From Hyphomonas sp. (GTDB taxonomy: Bacteria > Pseudomonadota > Alphaproteobacteria > Caulobacterales > Hyphomonadaceae): a DNA stretch of 64,000 nucleotides. The stretch is taken from positions 1,426,001-1,490,000 of the forward strand of contig NZ_CP051230.1 in the NCBI RefSeq assembly GCF_017792385.1, in the 5' to 3' direction. The notes under the pieces are model-generated. The model was not told the DNA's origin. It did no database searches and saw nothing but the letters and a program-made list of their open reading frames with translations. A program made the translations under genes and the position numbers. Shown here piece after piece: positions 43,710 to 52,260 of the stretch (positions are counted from its first letter, which is position 1; the number at the start of each line of letters is the position of its first letter).

Positions 43710-44231
43710 ATGGCTAAAAAAGCATCTGCGGAACTGGCGTTTGAAGTGGGTCAAAGCGTCGTTTACCCCGCACACGGGGTGGGCAAGATCACGAGCGTCG
43801 AGAAGCAGACTGTGGCCGGCATGGATCTGGAGGTCTATGTGGTCTCCTTCGACCAGGACAAGATGATCCTGCGCGTTCCGACCAATCGTGCCGAAGCCTC
43901 CGGCATGCGGGCCCTGGCGGGCTCCAAACTGGTGGACGATGCGCTGAAGACGCTGGGCGGCCGGGCCCGCATCAAGCGCACCATGTGGTCGCGCCGGGCC
44001 CAGGAATACGAAGCCAAGATCAATTCCGGCGACCTGATCTCCATCGCGGAAGTCGTGCGCGACCTGCACCGCGGTGACGACCAGCCGGAACAATCCTATT
44101 CCGAGCGCCAGCTGTATGAAAGCGCGCTGGACCGCATGGCCCGCGAACTTGCCGCCGTCGAGAACATCGACAAGGGCGACGCCATGGAGAAACTGGCTCA
44201 ATCCCTCGCGAAGAAGAAAGTGGCTGCCTAG
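43710..44231 (+). CDS. carD: CarD/CdnL family transcription regulator
   Basis: A 173-residue RNA polymerase-binding protein. The N-terminal Tudor-like domain (about 10-70) reads FEVGQSVVYPAHGVGKITSVE and contacts the beta subunit. The C-terminal helical domain includes RARIKRTMWSRRAQEYEAKI, with a Trp at the promoter-contact position. CdnL stabilises open complexes at housekeeping promoters in Caulobacter. It has an own promoter with a structured leader and a strong terminator, so it looks independently controlled although adjacent to fdxA. Confidence 0.95.
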   Translation: MAKKASAELAFEVGQSVVYPAHGVGKITSVEKQTVAGMDLEVYVVSFDQDKMILRVPTNRAEASGMRALAGSKLVDDALKTLGGRARIKRTMWSRRAQEYEAKINSGDLISIAEVVRDLHRGDDQPEQSYSERQLYESALDRMARELAAVENIDKGDAMEKLAQSLAKKKVAA

Positions 44232-44259
44232 GCCCCGACTTCTTTCCGATCATGCAAGG

Positions 44260-44292
44260 CCCCCGTCCGGCACCTCCCGGGCGGGGGTTTTT
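44260..44292 (+). terminator. Rho-independent terminator of carD
   Basis: CCCCCGTCCGG (44260-44270) pairs over 11 bases, with one G-T wobble, with CCGGGCGGGGG (44277-44287) around a six-base loop. TTTTT follows. It lies 28 bases after the carD stop. Confidence 0.9.
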
Positions 44293-44375
44293 CATGCCTG
44301 GAATGGCCAGACCGCCCCGTTCGTGAACAGGCGGAGGGCGATTGTTAAGAATGCCGGGGTTTCGGCAGAGTCCTG

Positions 44376-44383
44376 TTAACCAT
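44376..44383 (+). promoter_or_regulatory. CtrA-type half-site TTAACCAT upstream of the Sel1-like gene
   Basis: The octamer lies 120 bases upstream of the start of the Sel1-like gene, in a 271-bp gap that otherwise holds only the carD terminator. No paired half-site at TTAA-N7-TTAA spacing was seen. CtrA control is inferred from the motif alone. Confidence 0.35.
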
Positions 44384-44502
44384 ACTGCAAACCGTAGCGG
44401 GCACTCTTTCCCTGTCGCCGGAATGTTCCGGTGGCGGATGGATGCCCCGTCTGACATGCCCGCAAAGGGTGGCGGAAGGGGCAGGGTGACAGGAGAAACA
44501 CG

Positions 44503-44772
44503 ATGCCCTTTTCAGAGATCGAATTACAACCCGGATGCCTGCTCGGCGCCGAGGCCAATGCCGACGAATTCTATCAGGCAGGCCTGGCCTGTGCCGCAGG
44601 ACTTGGGTCGGACGTGGACCTGATCTCCGCGCACAAATGGTTCAACCTCGCCGTGTCCAAGGGACATGAAGAGGCCCGGGTCCAGCGCCAGGAGATGGCG
44701 GACATGCTGAGCACGGAAGAAGTGAAGGTCGCGCTGTCGGCTGCCCGTGACTGGCTGAACCTGGCCAACTAG
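44503..44772 (+). CDS. Sel1-repeat small protein
   Basis: An 89-residue soluble protein with one and a half Sel1-like helical repeats (about residues 22-55: EFYQAGLACAAG...DLISAHKWFNLAVSKGH), ending in an amphipathic helix. The segment VDLISAHKWFNLA matches the Sel1/TPR consensus. There is no signal peptide, so it is likely a cytoplasmic adaptor. It stands alone, converging on an AMP-ligase gene, with a GC hairpin between the stops. Confidence 0.75.
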   Translation: MPFSEIELQPGCLLGAEANADEFYQAGLACAAGLGSDVDLISAHKWFNLAVSKGHEEARVQRQEMADMLSTEEVKVALSAARDWLNLAN

Positions 44773-44787
44773 GCCCGGTCAGGGAAT

Positions 44788-44817
44788 GCGGACGGCGCGG
44801 GGACGTGCGCCGTCCGC
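44788..44817. terminator. Hairpin between convergent Sel1 and ligase genes
   Basis: GCGGACGGCGC (44788-44798) pairs perfectly over 11 bases with GCGCCGTCCGC (44807-44817) around an eight-base loop. There is no U-run on either side, so it is either a Rho-dependent block or a pause. Its place between two convergent stops favours a terminator. Confidence 0.5.
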
Positions 44818-44824
44818 CTCCTGA

Positions 44825-46396
44825 TCAGCTGACGCGGCGTTCCTGGTCCTTCCAGTAAACCTCGCGCAGATCCTTGCGCAGGATCTTTCCGGACGGATTG
44901 CGGGGCAGCGCCTCGATGAACTCCACCGATTTCGGACACTTGTAGCCGGCAATGCGCTCGCGCGCCCAGGCGATGATGCTGTCGGCCGTGGGCGACTCGC
45001 CCGGCTTGACCACGATGATGGCCTTGACGGCCTCGCCCCATTTCTCGTCCGGCACGCCGATCACGGCCACATCCGCCACGCCCGGATGACCGAAGATGGC
45101 GTTCTCCACTTCCGCCGGATAGATGTTTTCGCCCCCCGAGACGATCATGTCCTTCACCCGGTCGTGGATGTAGAGAAAGCCGTCCTCGTCGAAATAGCCG
45201 GCATCGCCTGTGCGGAAGAAGCCGTGTTCGTCGATCGCCTCCCGTGTGGCATCCGGACGGTTCCAGTAGCCCTTCATGACAAAGGCGGACTTGATGGCGA
45301 TCTCGCCGACGTCACCCGTCGGCACGGCATTGCCGTCCGCGTCCAGGCAGCGCACGATGGTGGCCGGATAGGGCACGCCGCAGGAGCGCAGCTTGCCCCA
45401 GGCCGGATCATGCGCTTCCGGCGGCAGATAGGTGCCACAGCCGCCGGTCTCGGTCAGGCCGTAGAGCTGGGTGAATTTCGCGCCCATGATTTCCCGCGCC
45501 TCCAGCAGCAGGCTCTCGGCAATCGGCGAGGCGCCATAGAATACCTGTTGCAGGCTGGACCAGTCGATCTCCCTTACATTCGGCATCTGCGTCAGCATCA
45601 GGATGACTGCCGGCACCCAGAAGGCGTGGGCGATTCTGTGTTCGGGGATCAGCTTCAGGATCATGACCGGTTCGATCTCCCGCAGCACAACCGCCTTGGC
45701 GCCCTGTGCAGCCGTCAGGATACCGATGTTCACACCCGCCACATGGAACAGCGGCATGGCATTCATCACGGCATCGCCGACCTCGTAACTGGCCCAGTCC
45801 AGCATGCCGGCCTGTTCGAAGACGGCGCGGTAATTGCCATTGGTCAGCTGCACGCCCTTGGGCATGCCCGTCGTGCCGGATGTGTAGAGCTGGATGACAT
45901 CGTCATCCTCCCGGGTCTTCAGGCCGGGCGCGTCAGTGGCCTGGCCGTCGCGCCAGGCGGGATAGAAGGGCCAGTCATCGCGGCCGCCATCAATCGCAAT
46001 GACCTGTTGCAGGTCCGGCAGCTCGCTGCGGATCTGGTCGATCATGTCGTAGAAATCCTTGCCCACGAACAGGATTTTCACCCGTGCGTCGGACAGGATG
46101 AACTTCACCTCCGGCGGGGCCAGGCGCGTGTTTACCGCCGTCATCGTGGCGCGCGCCTTGGCTGCGCCGAACAGCATTTCGTAATAGACGGCCATGTTCT
46201 TGGCGAGATAGCCGACCCGGTCGTCCGGCTGCACGCCGAGGGCGATCAGGCCATTGGCCACTTGGGTCGAGCGGGTTTCCAGTTCACCGAAGCTGGTGGT
46301 TTCGCCTTCAAACCAGAACGCTTCGGCATCCGGGCGGATGCCGGCCTGCACGCGGGGAATGTCGGCCAAATGGGGCATCGCCTGTACGTCGATCAT
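44825..46396 (-). CDS. AMP-dependent acyl-CoA synthetase/ligase
   Basis: A 523-residue ANL enzyme that activates a carboxylic acid with ATP and joins it to CoA. The AMP-binding motif is LYTSGTTGMPKGV. QLYGLTETGG (A5), YFDEDGFLYIHDRVKDMIVSGGENIYPAEVE (A7-A8) and the catalytic Lys loop NPSGKILRKDLR (A10) follow. The substrate is likely a fatty or aromatic acid; I cannot choose. Start ATG 46396 has GGAGG upstream. The much longer open frame beyond is antisense to proA. It is divergent from proA. Confidence 0.92.
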   Translation of the reverse strand: MIDVQAMPHLADIPRVQAGIRPDAEAFWFEGETTSFGELETRSTQVANGLIALGVQPDDRVGYLAKNMAVYYEMLFGAAKARATMTAVNTRLAPPEVKFILSDARVKILFVGKDFYDMIDQIRSELPDLQQVIAIDGGRDDWPFYPAWRDGQATDAPGLKTREDDDVIQLYTSGTTGMPKGVQLTNGNYRAVFEQAGMLDWASYEVGDAVMNAMPLFHVAGVNIGILTAAQGAKAVVLREIEPVMILKLIPEHRIAHAFWVPAVILMLTQMPNVREIDWSSLQQVFYGASPIAESLLLEAREIMGAKFTQLYGLTETGGCGTYLPPEAHDPAWGKLRSCGVPYPATIVRCLDADGNAVPTGDVGEIAIKSAFVMKGYWNRPDATREAIDEHGFFRTGDAGYFDEDGFLYIHDRVKDMIVSGGENIYPAEVENAIFGHPGVADVAVIGVPDEKWGEAVKAIIVVKPGESPTADSIIAWARERIAGYKCPKSVEFIEALPRNPSGKILRKDLREVYWKDQERRVS

Positions 46397-46555
46397 GAGG
46401 GTCCTCCGATGACAATTTCGTTTCCTCAGGCCCCATACTAGGGCAAATTCCGCGTGAGTCAGCCCGCCGCTGCCTGTTGTTGCAACAGGGGCTGCCGGGC
46501 CGGGCGGGGTTTCGATGGCTTGCGGTCCGTCCGGCTTTCCGGCACATCCCTCTGC

Positions 46556-47842
46556 ATGACCGATACGATGACCGCCCCCGCACAAGACCTTGGCGAAACC
46601 ATGCTGGAGATGGGTCGACGCGCCCGCGCCGCCTCGCGCGCGCTTGGCCGCATGACCCCGGCTGACCGGACGCGCGGCCTGATGGCGGTGGCGGCGGCCA
46701 TCCGCGCCGCGGCGCCAAAGATCCTGTCGGCGAACGAACAGGACATGTCGGCGGCCCGCGAAAAGGGGCTGGACGCGGCCATGCTGGACCGTCTGGCGCT
46801 TGATGCGACGCGGCTGGAAGGCATTGCCGCCAGTGTCGAGGCCGTGGCCGGGCTGGGCGATCCGATCGGCCGGGAACTGGCACGCTGGACCCGTCCCAAC
46901 GGACTCGACATTGCCCGCGTGGCCGTCCCGCTCGGCGTGATCGGCATCATCTATGAAAGCCGCCCGAATGTGACCGCCGATGCCGGTGCGCTGTGCCTGC
47001 GATCTGGCAATGCCGCCATCCTGCGGTGCGGCTCGGAAAGCACGCATTCCTCGCGCGCCATCGTCGCGGCCATGCGCGATGCCCTGAAGGCCGAAGGCCT
47101 GCCGGAAGACGCCGTTCAGCTGGTGATGACCACAGACCGGGCCGCCGTCGGGCACATGCTGGCCGGGCTGGAGGGCAATGTCGACGTCATCGTGCCGCGC
47201 GGCGGGCGCAGCCTGGTGGAGCGCGTGCAGAAGGATGCCCGCGTGCCCGTGATCGGCCATCTCGAAGGCCTGTGCCATGTCATCGTCGACAAGGCCGCCG
47301 ATCCCGACAAGGCCGTCTCGATCGTCCTGAACGCCAAGATGCGCCGGACCGGTATCTGCGGCTCGGCCGAGACGTTGCTGGTGGATGCCGCCGTGGCCGC
47401 CACCCTGTTGCCGAAAATCGCTGCGGCCCTGATGGAAGCCGGATGCGAGTTGCGCGGCGATGACCGGGCGCGCGCAATCGTGCCGGACATGGCAACCGCC
47501 ACGGAAGCCGACTGGTCGACGGAATATCTCGCGCCCATCCTGGCCGTGGCCGTGGTGGACGATCTCACCGCCGCGCTGGACCATATCGGCACCTGGTCGT
47601 CCGGCCATACCGAATGCATCATCACAGAGGATGCCGCCGCTGCCGACCGTTTCTTCGCCAGCGTGGACAGCGCCATCCTGCTGCACAATGCATCGACCCA
47701 GTTCGCTGATGGCGGCGAGTTCGGCATGGGCGCGGAAATCGGCATCGCCACGGGGCGCATTCACGCCCGCGGGCCCGTGGGCGCCGATCAGCTGACGACC
47801 TACAAATATGTCGTGCGGGGCACCGGGCAGGTTCGTCCTTGA
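46556..47842 (+). CDS. proA: Gamma-glutamyl phosphate reductase ProA
   Basis: A 428-residue NADPH enzyme that reduces glutamyl-5-phosphate in proline synthesis. IIYESRPNVTADAGALCLRSGNAAILRCGSE, VIVPRGGRSL, the catalytic Cys loop RRTGICGSAETLLVD and the C-terminal STQFADGGEFGMGAEIGIATGRIHARGPVG are diagnostic. ATG 46556 was chosen because family similarity begins there, after about 34 less plausible codons. The stop overlaps the TTG of nadD (TTGA). Confidence 0.94.
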   Translation: MTDTMTAPAQDLGETMLEMGRRARAASRALGRMTPADRTRGLMAVAAAIRAAAPKILSANEQDMSAAREKGLDAAMLDRLALDATRLEGIAASVEAVAGLGDPIGRELARWTRPNGLDIARVAVPLGVIGIIYESRPNVTADAGALCLRSGNAAILRCGSESTHSSRAIVAAMRDALKAEGLPEDAVQLVMTTDRAAVGHMLAGLEGNVDVIVPRGGRSLVERVQKDARVPVIGHLEGLCHVIVDKAADPDKAVSIVLNAKMRRTGICGSAETLLVDAAVAATLLPKIAAALMEAGCELRGDDRARAIVPDMATATEADWSTEYLAPILAVAVVDDLTAALDHIGTWSSGHTECIITEDAAAADRFFASVDSAILLHNASTQFADGGEFGMGAEIGIATGRIHARGPVGADQLTTYKYVVRGTGQVRP

Positions 47843-48438
47843 GCAGACCTTTACTACCGGGGCCGTCGCGTGGATTGCGCATTGGCCTGTTTGGCGGCAG
47901 TTTCAATCCGGCCCATTCCGGTCATTTCCATGTTGCATCGACGGCCCTGCGGCGATTGCAGCTGGACTGGGTCTGGTGGATCGTGGCGCGCGGCAATCCG
48001 CTGAAGACCGGACACGGAGATTTCGGCGAGCGGTTCTGGTCGGCGGCGGCCATCGCAGACCATCCACGCATGCGGGTCACCGATATCGAGCAGCGCCTGT
48101 CGTTGACCTATACGCACCGCACGCTGCTGACCCTGACGACCCTGGCGCCGGACACCAGATTCGTCTGGCTTATGGGGGCCGACAATATGGTCAACTTCCA
48201 TCTCTGGGGCGAGTGGCAGCAGATTGCCGAACTGATGCCGATTGCGATTGTGGCCCGGCCGGGCGTGGGCCCCGGCGCGCGCAACTCTCCGTTTGCCCGC
48301 CGCTTTGGCCGGAACCGTATCGAAGAGGCGGCCGCCCCGACCCTGGCGGATCGCGCGCCGCCGGCCTGGGTCTTCCTCAAGGCACCGCTTGATCCGATCT
48401 CGTCCACCGCCCTACGCCAGCAGAAGGCCGGAACATGA
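47839..48438 (+). CDS. nadD: Nicotinate-nucleotide adenylyltransferase NadD
   Basis: A 199-residue enzyme of NAD synthesis. The nucleotidyltransferase signature is GLFGGSFNPAHSGHFHVA (HxGH), and the C-terminal loop ISSTALRQQ supplies ISSTxxR. It starts with TTG 47839 inside the proA stop. The usual downstream partners rsfS and rlmH are absent; a ThiF-like gene follows instead, overlapping by four bases. Confidence 0.93.
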   Translation: MSRPLLPGPSRGLRIGLFGGSFNPAHSGHFHVASTALRRLQLDWVWWIVARGNPLKTGHGDFGERFWSAAAIADHPRMRVTDIEQRLSLTYTHRTLLTLTTLAPDTRFVWLMGADNMVNFHLWGEWQQIAELMPIAIVARPGVGPGARNSPFARRFGRNRIEEAAAPTLADRAPPAWVFLKAPLDPISSTALRQQKAGT

Positions 48439-49187
48439 GCCTCAGCCCGGAAGACCTCGCCCGCCACAAACGGCATATCATGCTGAAGGAGATTGGCGGG
48501 CCCGGCGTGCAGAAGCTGCGCACGGCCAGCGTGTCCCTTGTCGGGGCAGGGGCCCTTGGCGGTCCCTGCGCGATGTATCTGGCAGCGGCCGGCATTGGCC
48601 GGATCGAGCTGTGGGACGATGATGTGGTCGAGCGCTCGAACCTGCAGCGGCAGGTCCAGTTCGGGGAGGGCGATCTGGGCAAGTTCAAAGCCGAGATACT
48701 GGCTGCGCGCCTGTCGGCCGATCATCCGGGCACGCATGTCACATCGCGGCGCAAGCGCTGGGAGGCCTCCGATGCGCTGGCGGGCGGCATTCTCGTCGAT
48801 GCCAGCGACAATTTTCCGACCCGTTACGCGCTGAATGAGACGGCGCATCGCAGCGCGCGGCCCATGGTGCACGGGGCGGCGGCCGGCTGGAGCGGGCAGG
48901 CCAGCGTGTTTGCCTCCGGTTGCCGGGAGGGGGCCCCCTGTTATCGCTGCTGGGTGCCGCAGACCCCGCCGGAGGCCGAAGCGTGCGATGAGGTGGGCGT
49001 GGTCGGACCGATCACCGGAATCGTGTCCACACTGATGGCGCTGGAAGTGATCAAACTGGTCACCGGGGCGGGCACACCCCTGATCGGACATCTGGTGCTG
49101 GTGGACGGGCTGGGCGGGACACCGCGCAAGGTTGGTCTGCGCCGCGACGCTTCCTGTCCTGTCTGCGGCACTGAGCGCGCAGTTTGA
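48435..49187 (+). CDS. ThiF/MoeB/HesA-type adenylyltransferase
   Basis: A 250-residue E1-like enzyme that adenylates the C-terminus of a sulfur-carrier protein. The nucleotide loop is GAGALGGP, and RSNLQRQVQF, DASDNFPTRY and RPMVHGAAAGWSGQ follow. Two CxxC pairs (CYRC and CPVC) bind zinc. The exact partner (MoaD or ThiS) is not clear; no moa or this genes are near, apart from distant thiE. It overlaps nadD by four bases. Confidence 0.9.
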   Translation: MSLSPEDLARHKRHIMLKEIGGPGVQKLRTASVSLVGAGALGGPCAMYLAAAGIGRIELWDDDVVERSNLQRQVQFGEGDLGKFKAEILAARLSADHPGTHVTSRRKRWEASDALAGGILVDASDNFPTRYALNETAHRSARPMVHGAAAGWSGQASVFASGCREGAPCYRCWVPQTPPEAEACDEVGVVGPITGIVSTLMALEVIKLVTGAGTPLIGHLVLVDGLGGTPRKVGLRRDASCPVCGTERAV

Positions 49188-49254
49188 CTTCGCCCCATGA
49201 GGGGCGCTTAAGTGCGCGTCACATCAGTCTGGAATGGAGGGAGACCAGAACGTG

Positions 49255-50271
49255 ATGAAGCGTTTGCTCGTCGTATTGCTGACACTTGCGATCATCCTGA
49301 CCACTGGCTGGTGGATGCTGCGCCGTGCCGACATTTCCTACAATACGCTGGAATCGGTCTATTCGAAATCGAACAGCCGCTACCTGAAAACCGGCGACCG
49401 GATCGAACTGCACTTCACCGATTCCGGCCCGCGCGACGCCCCGGCCGTGATCCTTGTGCACGGCTATTCGGCCTCGCTGCACACCTGGGACGACTGGGCC
49501 CGGCAGTTGCGCAAGGATTACCGCGTCATCCGGCTGGACCTGCCGGGGCATGGCCTGTCGCGCTGCCTGGACAATGACGAGATCGGGATCGAGCAATTCG
49601 TGGCAAGCGTCGACCGGCTGGCCGGGTCGCTCGATGTGGACCGCTTCACCCTGGTCGGGAACTCCATGGGCGGTCACACGGCCTGGGCCTATGCGCTGCA
49701 ACATCCGCAGAAGCTCGACGGGCTGGTACTGGTGGACGCCGCCGGCTGGCTGGACGAGCCGGGCGAGGGTGAAGGCCAGCCCTTCATCTTCAAGCTGCTG
49801 CGCAACGGCCTGGCCCGCAGCGTGATCCGGGACCTCGACATGTCGGCCCTGATCCGGTCCGGCCTGGAGGACAGTTTCGCCGATCCGGAATTCGTGACGG
49901 ATGAAATGGTCGAGCGCTATTCGGCCCTGTCGCGAGCCCCGTGCCATCGCGATGCCCTGTTGAAGCTGATGAGCGGCGCGACGCTTCGCGTGCTGGCATC
50001 GAAGGAGAAACTGGCGGCCATTACCACGCCCACCCTGATTATGCATGGCGACACCGACAATCTGATCCCCGTGGCGCATGCCCACAAATTCGCGGACGCG
50101 ATTCCCGGCGCCGAGCTGATCATCTATCCGCAGACCGGGCATATCCCGCAGGAAGAAGTGGCCACGCAGTCGGTCCGCGACCTGCTTGGCTTCCTGTCAG
50201 GCCTGCATGCCGATCCGGTTGAGGTGTCGCCGGAAGATGCACCGGCCCTGCCGGCGCCGGATGGTGGTTGA
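49255..50271 (+). CDS. Membrane-anchored alpha/beta hydrolase
   Basis: A 338-residue hydrolase with one N-terminal membrane helix (about residues 3-22, KRLLVVLLTLAIILTTGWW). The lid-less core has HGYSAS, the nucleophile elbow VGNSMGGHTA, Asp in MHGDTDNLIP and His in TGHIPQE. The substrate is unknown. GGAGGGAG lies upstream of ATG 49255 (and GTG 49252); the farther ATG 49234 overlaps that site and is disfavoured. It ends with a Pro/Ala tail. Confidence 0.87.
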   Translation: MKRLLVVLLTLAIILTTGWWMLRRADISYNTLESVYSKSNSRYLKTGDRIELHFTDSGPRDAPAVILVHGYSASLHTWDDWARQLRKDYRVIRLDLPGHGLSRCLDNDEIGIEQFVASVDRLAGSLDVDRFTLVGNSMGGHTAWAYALQHPQKLDGLVLVDAAGWLDEPGEGEGQPFIFKLLRNGLARSVIRDLDMSALIRSGLEDSFADPEFVTDEMVERYSALSRAPCHRDALLKLMSGATLRVLASKEKLAAITTPTLIMHGDTDNLIPVAHAHKFADAIPGAELIIYPQTGHIPQEEVATQSVRDLLGFLSGLHADPVEVSPEDAPALPAPDGG

Positions 50272-50330
50272 TACGTATTTGCGAAACCGATGCCGAGGGT
50301 CATGCGTAGGAAAGTCAAAGGAGATCTTTC

Positions 50331-50885
50331 ATGCGCCTGACCCCGATCCTGCTTGCCCCGTTTCTGGCCGTCGCCTGCAGCACGCAGCCTGACCATCGCC
50401 CGGACACCGCGCCGCCGCCGACCGTCGCGGCCGTGGATCTCGATCGCTATGCCGGGCTCTGGTACGAGATTGCACGCTATCCCAACTCCTTCGAGGCAGG
50501 CTGTACGGGCGTGACGGCAGAGTATGGCCTGAACGCCGATGGTACGGTCAGCGTGACGAATACCTGTTTCAAGGGGTCCCTGGACGGTGAAAAGGACGTC
50601 GCCGAAGGCACGGCGCGCATTGTCGAAGGCAGCAACAACACCAAGCTGAAAGTGAAATTCGCGCCTGACTGGGTGCCCTTCGCCTCCGGCGATTACTGGG
50701 TCCTGGCATTGCAGCCGGACTATTCCGCCGCCCTGGTCGGCAGTCCGGACGGGAAATATCTCTGGATCCTGTCGCGCACGCCGCAATTGGCGCCGGATGT
50801 GCTTGCCGCCCTCAAACAGCGCGCCACTGACCTCGGCTATGCCACCGCGCCGCTGGAAATGACACTGCAACCGGAACAGGGGTGA
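50331..50885 (+). CDS. blc: Blc-type outer-membrane lipocalin
   Basis: A 184-residue lipoprotein. The signal ends near A-V-A-C, with Cys16 as the likely lipid site (a loose lipobox). The lipocalin domain begins VDLDRYAGLWYEIARYPN, the G-x-W motif, and continues with GCTGVTAEYGLNADGTVSV and DYWVLALQPDYSAALVG. Bacterial lipocalins of this type bind membrane lipids such as lysophospholipids. It precedes the ybgC-tol genes on the same strand, in keeping with an envelope job. Confidence 0.88.
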   Translation: MRLTPILLAPFLAVACSTQPDHRPDTAPPPTVAAVDLDRYAGLWYEIARYPNSFEAGCTGVTAEYGLNADGTVSVTNTCFKGSLDGEKDVAEGTARIVEGSNNTKLKVKFAPDWVPFASGDYWVLALQPDYSAALVGSPDGKYLWILSRTPQLAPDVLAALKQRATDLGYATAPLEMTLQPEQG

Positions 50886-50916
50886 CGCTGCGGGCGGGCT
50901 CTGATAGGCGGGATTC

Positions 50917-51378
50917 ATGAGCCTGCCAGACCTTGATGATCGCAATTTCGATGCGGACCGCCAGCACTGGATCCGGGTGCGGGTCTATTATGAGGACACC
51001 GATTTCACCGGCATGGTCTATCATGCCAACTACCTCCGCTTCTTCGAGCGCGGGCGATCGGACCATCTGCGCGATGCCGGCATTTCGCACCAGTCCCTGC
51101 TGGATCGCGAAGACCCGGCCGCCTTCACGCTGACACGGGTCGAGGTCGACTATCGCAAGGCGGCGCGGGTCGATGACCTGCTGCTGATCCGCACGCGCTA
51201 TCTTGGCACCGAAGGGCCCCGCATCCGCTTTTCCCAGACCTGTTTCCGGGGCGAGGAAGTGATCGCCGAGGGCGAGATCACGGCCGTCATGATCCATGCG
51301 GACGGGCGTCCGCGCCGGCCCATCCGGGAGCTTGTGGCGCATCTGGAAGCCTTTCGCTGGACGTCCCCGGAAAGTTAA
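50917..51378 (+). CDS. ybgC: YbgC/FadM-type acyl-CoA thioesterase
   Basis: A 153-residue hot-dog-fold thioesterase. The family motif VRVYYEDTDFTGMVYHANYLRFFERGRSDHLR contains the catalytic Asp in DTDFTGMVYHANY. YbgC proteins open the tol-pal operon in most proteobacteria and act on acyl-CoA or acyl-ACP near phospholipid synthesis. A 165-base gap separates it from tolQ, so the tol genes may have a further promoter. Confidence 0.93.
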   Translation: MSLPDLDDRNFDADRQHWIRVRVYYEDTDFTGMVYHANYLRFFERGRSDHLRDAGISHQSLLDREDPAAFTLTRVEVDYRKAARVDDLLLIRTRYLGTEGPRIRFSQTCFRGEEVIAEGEITAVMIHADGRPRRPIRELVAHLEAFRWTSPES

Positions 51379-51543
51379 CATTCGGCCATAAAATCTTAAC
51401 CGTTGCAGTCTAGCCCCCAGATAGCTGCGGAAACTGGCAATCCTGCCGTGTTTCTGCCGGATTTGGTATGGAAATAGGGGTGTGCCGGTCCCGGGCGGGA
51501 CGCGGCCGATTACCCTTGATGCGCAGACAGGAGCATTGGCCCC

Positions 51544-52257
51544 ATGGAATCAGACGCGATAGGCGCCGCCGCAACCCATAGCGACTTTTCGCTGTTCAGC
51601 CTGATCATGGCCGCCGACCCGGTTGTGAAACTGGTTCTCCTGTTCCTTCTGCTGGCCTCTGTCTGGTCATGGATGGTGATTGGCGAGAAACTGTTTTCCC
51701 TCGGCAGCCTGCGCAAGAAATCGCGCCAGTTCGAGGAAGCCTTCTGGAGCGGCCGGACCGAGGATTTCGACATGCGTCCGGGCCAGGCCTCGAACGATGC
51801 GGCCAGCCGGGTCTTCGCCGCAGCGGCCCGCGAATGGTCCGATGCCCGCCGGGGCGCGGCCACGCCGGCCGAGGCGGCAGCCATGGTCAGCCGGGCCGAA
51901 CGGTCCATGCGCGCGGCGGTCGACCGGGAAGTCGGCCGCGCGGGCAATGGCCTCGGCGTGTTGGCCACGATCGGGTCGGCATCGCCCTTCATCGGCCTGT
52001 TCGGTACGGTCTGGGGTATCATGAACGCCTTCCTCAACATTGCCGAGAAGCAGGACACCAGCCTCGGCACCGTGGCCGGGCCGATCGCCGAAGCCCTGTT
52101 CGCGACCGGGCTCGGCCTTGTCGCCGCCATTCCGGCCGTCATCTTCTACAACAAGTTCACCGGTGACCTGACCAAGCTGGGCGACCAACTCGACACCTTC
52201 TCGCAGGATGTTCTGGTGCGCCTGTCGCGCCGCGCGTCCGAATCCGCGAGGGACTAG
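51544..52257 (+). CDS. tolQ: TolQ proton channel subunit
   Basis: A 237-residue inner-membrane protein with three helices (about residues 18-42, 135-160 and 178-200). The conserved core TIGSASPFIGLFGTVWGIMNAF and GPIAEALFATGLGLVAAIPAVIFYNKF is the TolQ/ExbB signature. With TolR it uses the proton gradient to energise TolA. tolR starts three bases after its stop. Confidence 0.96.
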   Translation: MESDAIGAAATHSDFSLFSLIMAADPVVKLVLLFLLLASVWSWMVIGEKLFSLGSLRKKSRQFEEAFWSGRTEDFDMRPGQASNDAASRVFAAAAREWSDARRGAATPAEAAAMVSRAERSMRAAVDREVGRAGNGLGVLATIGSASPFIGLFGTVWGIMNAFLNIAEKQDTSLGTVAGPIAEALFATGLGLVAAIPAVIFYNKFTGDLTKLGDQLDTFSQDVLVRLSRRASESARD

Positions 52258-52260
52258 GCG

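Noticed and set aside
46397..47764. Upstream extension of the AMP-ligase frame
   Set aside because: It is antisense to proA, and the ligase has a Shine-Dalgarno and family start at 46396.
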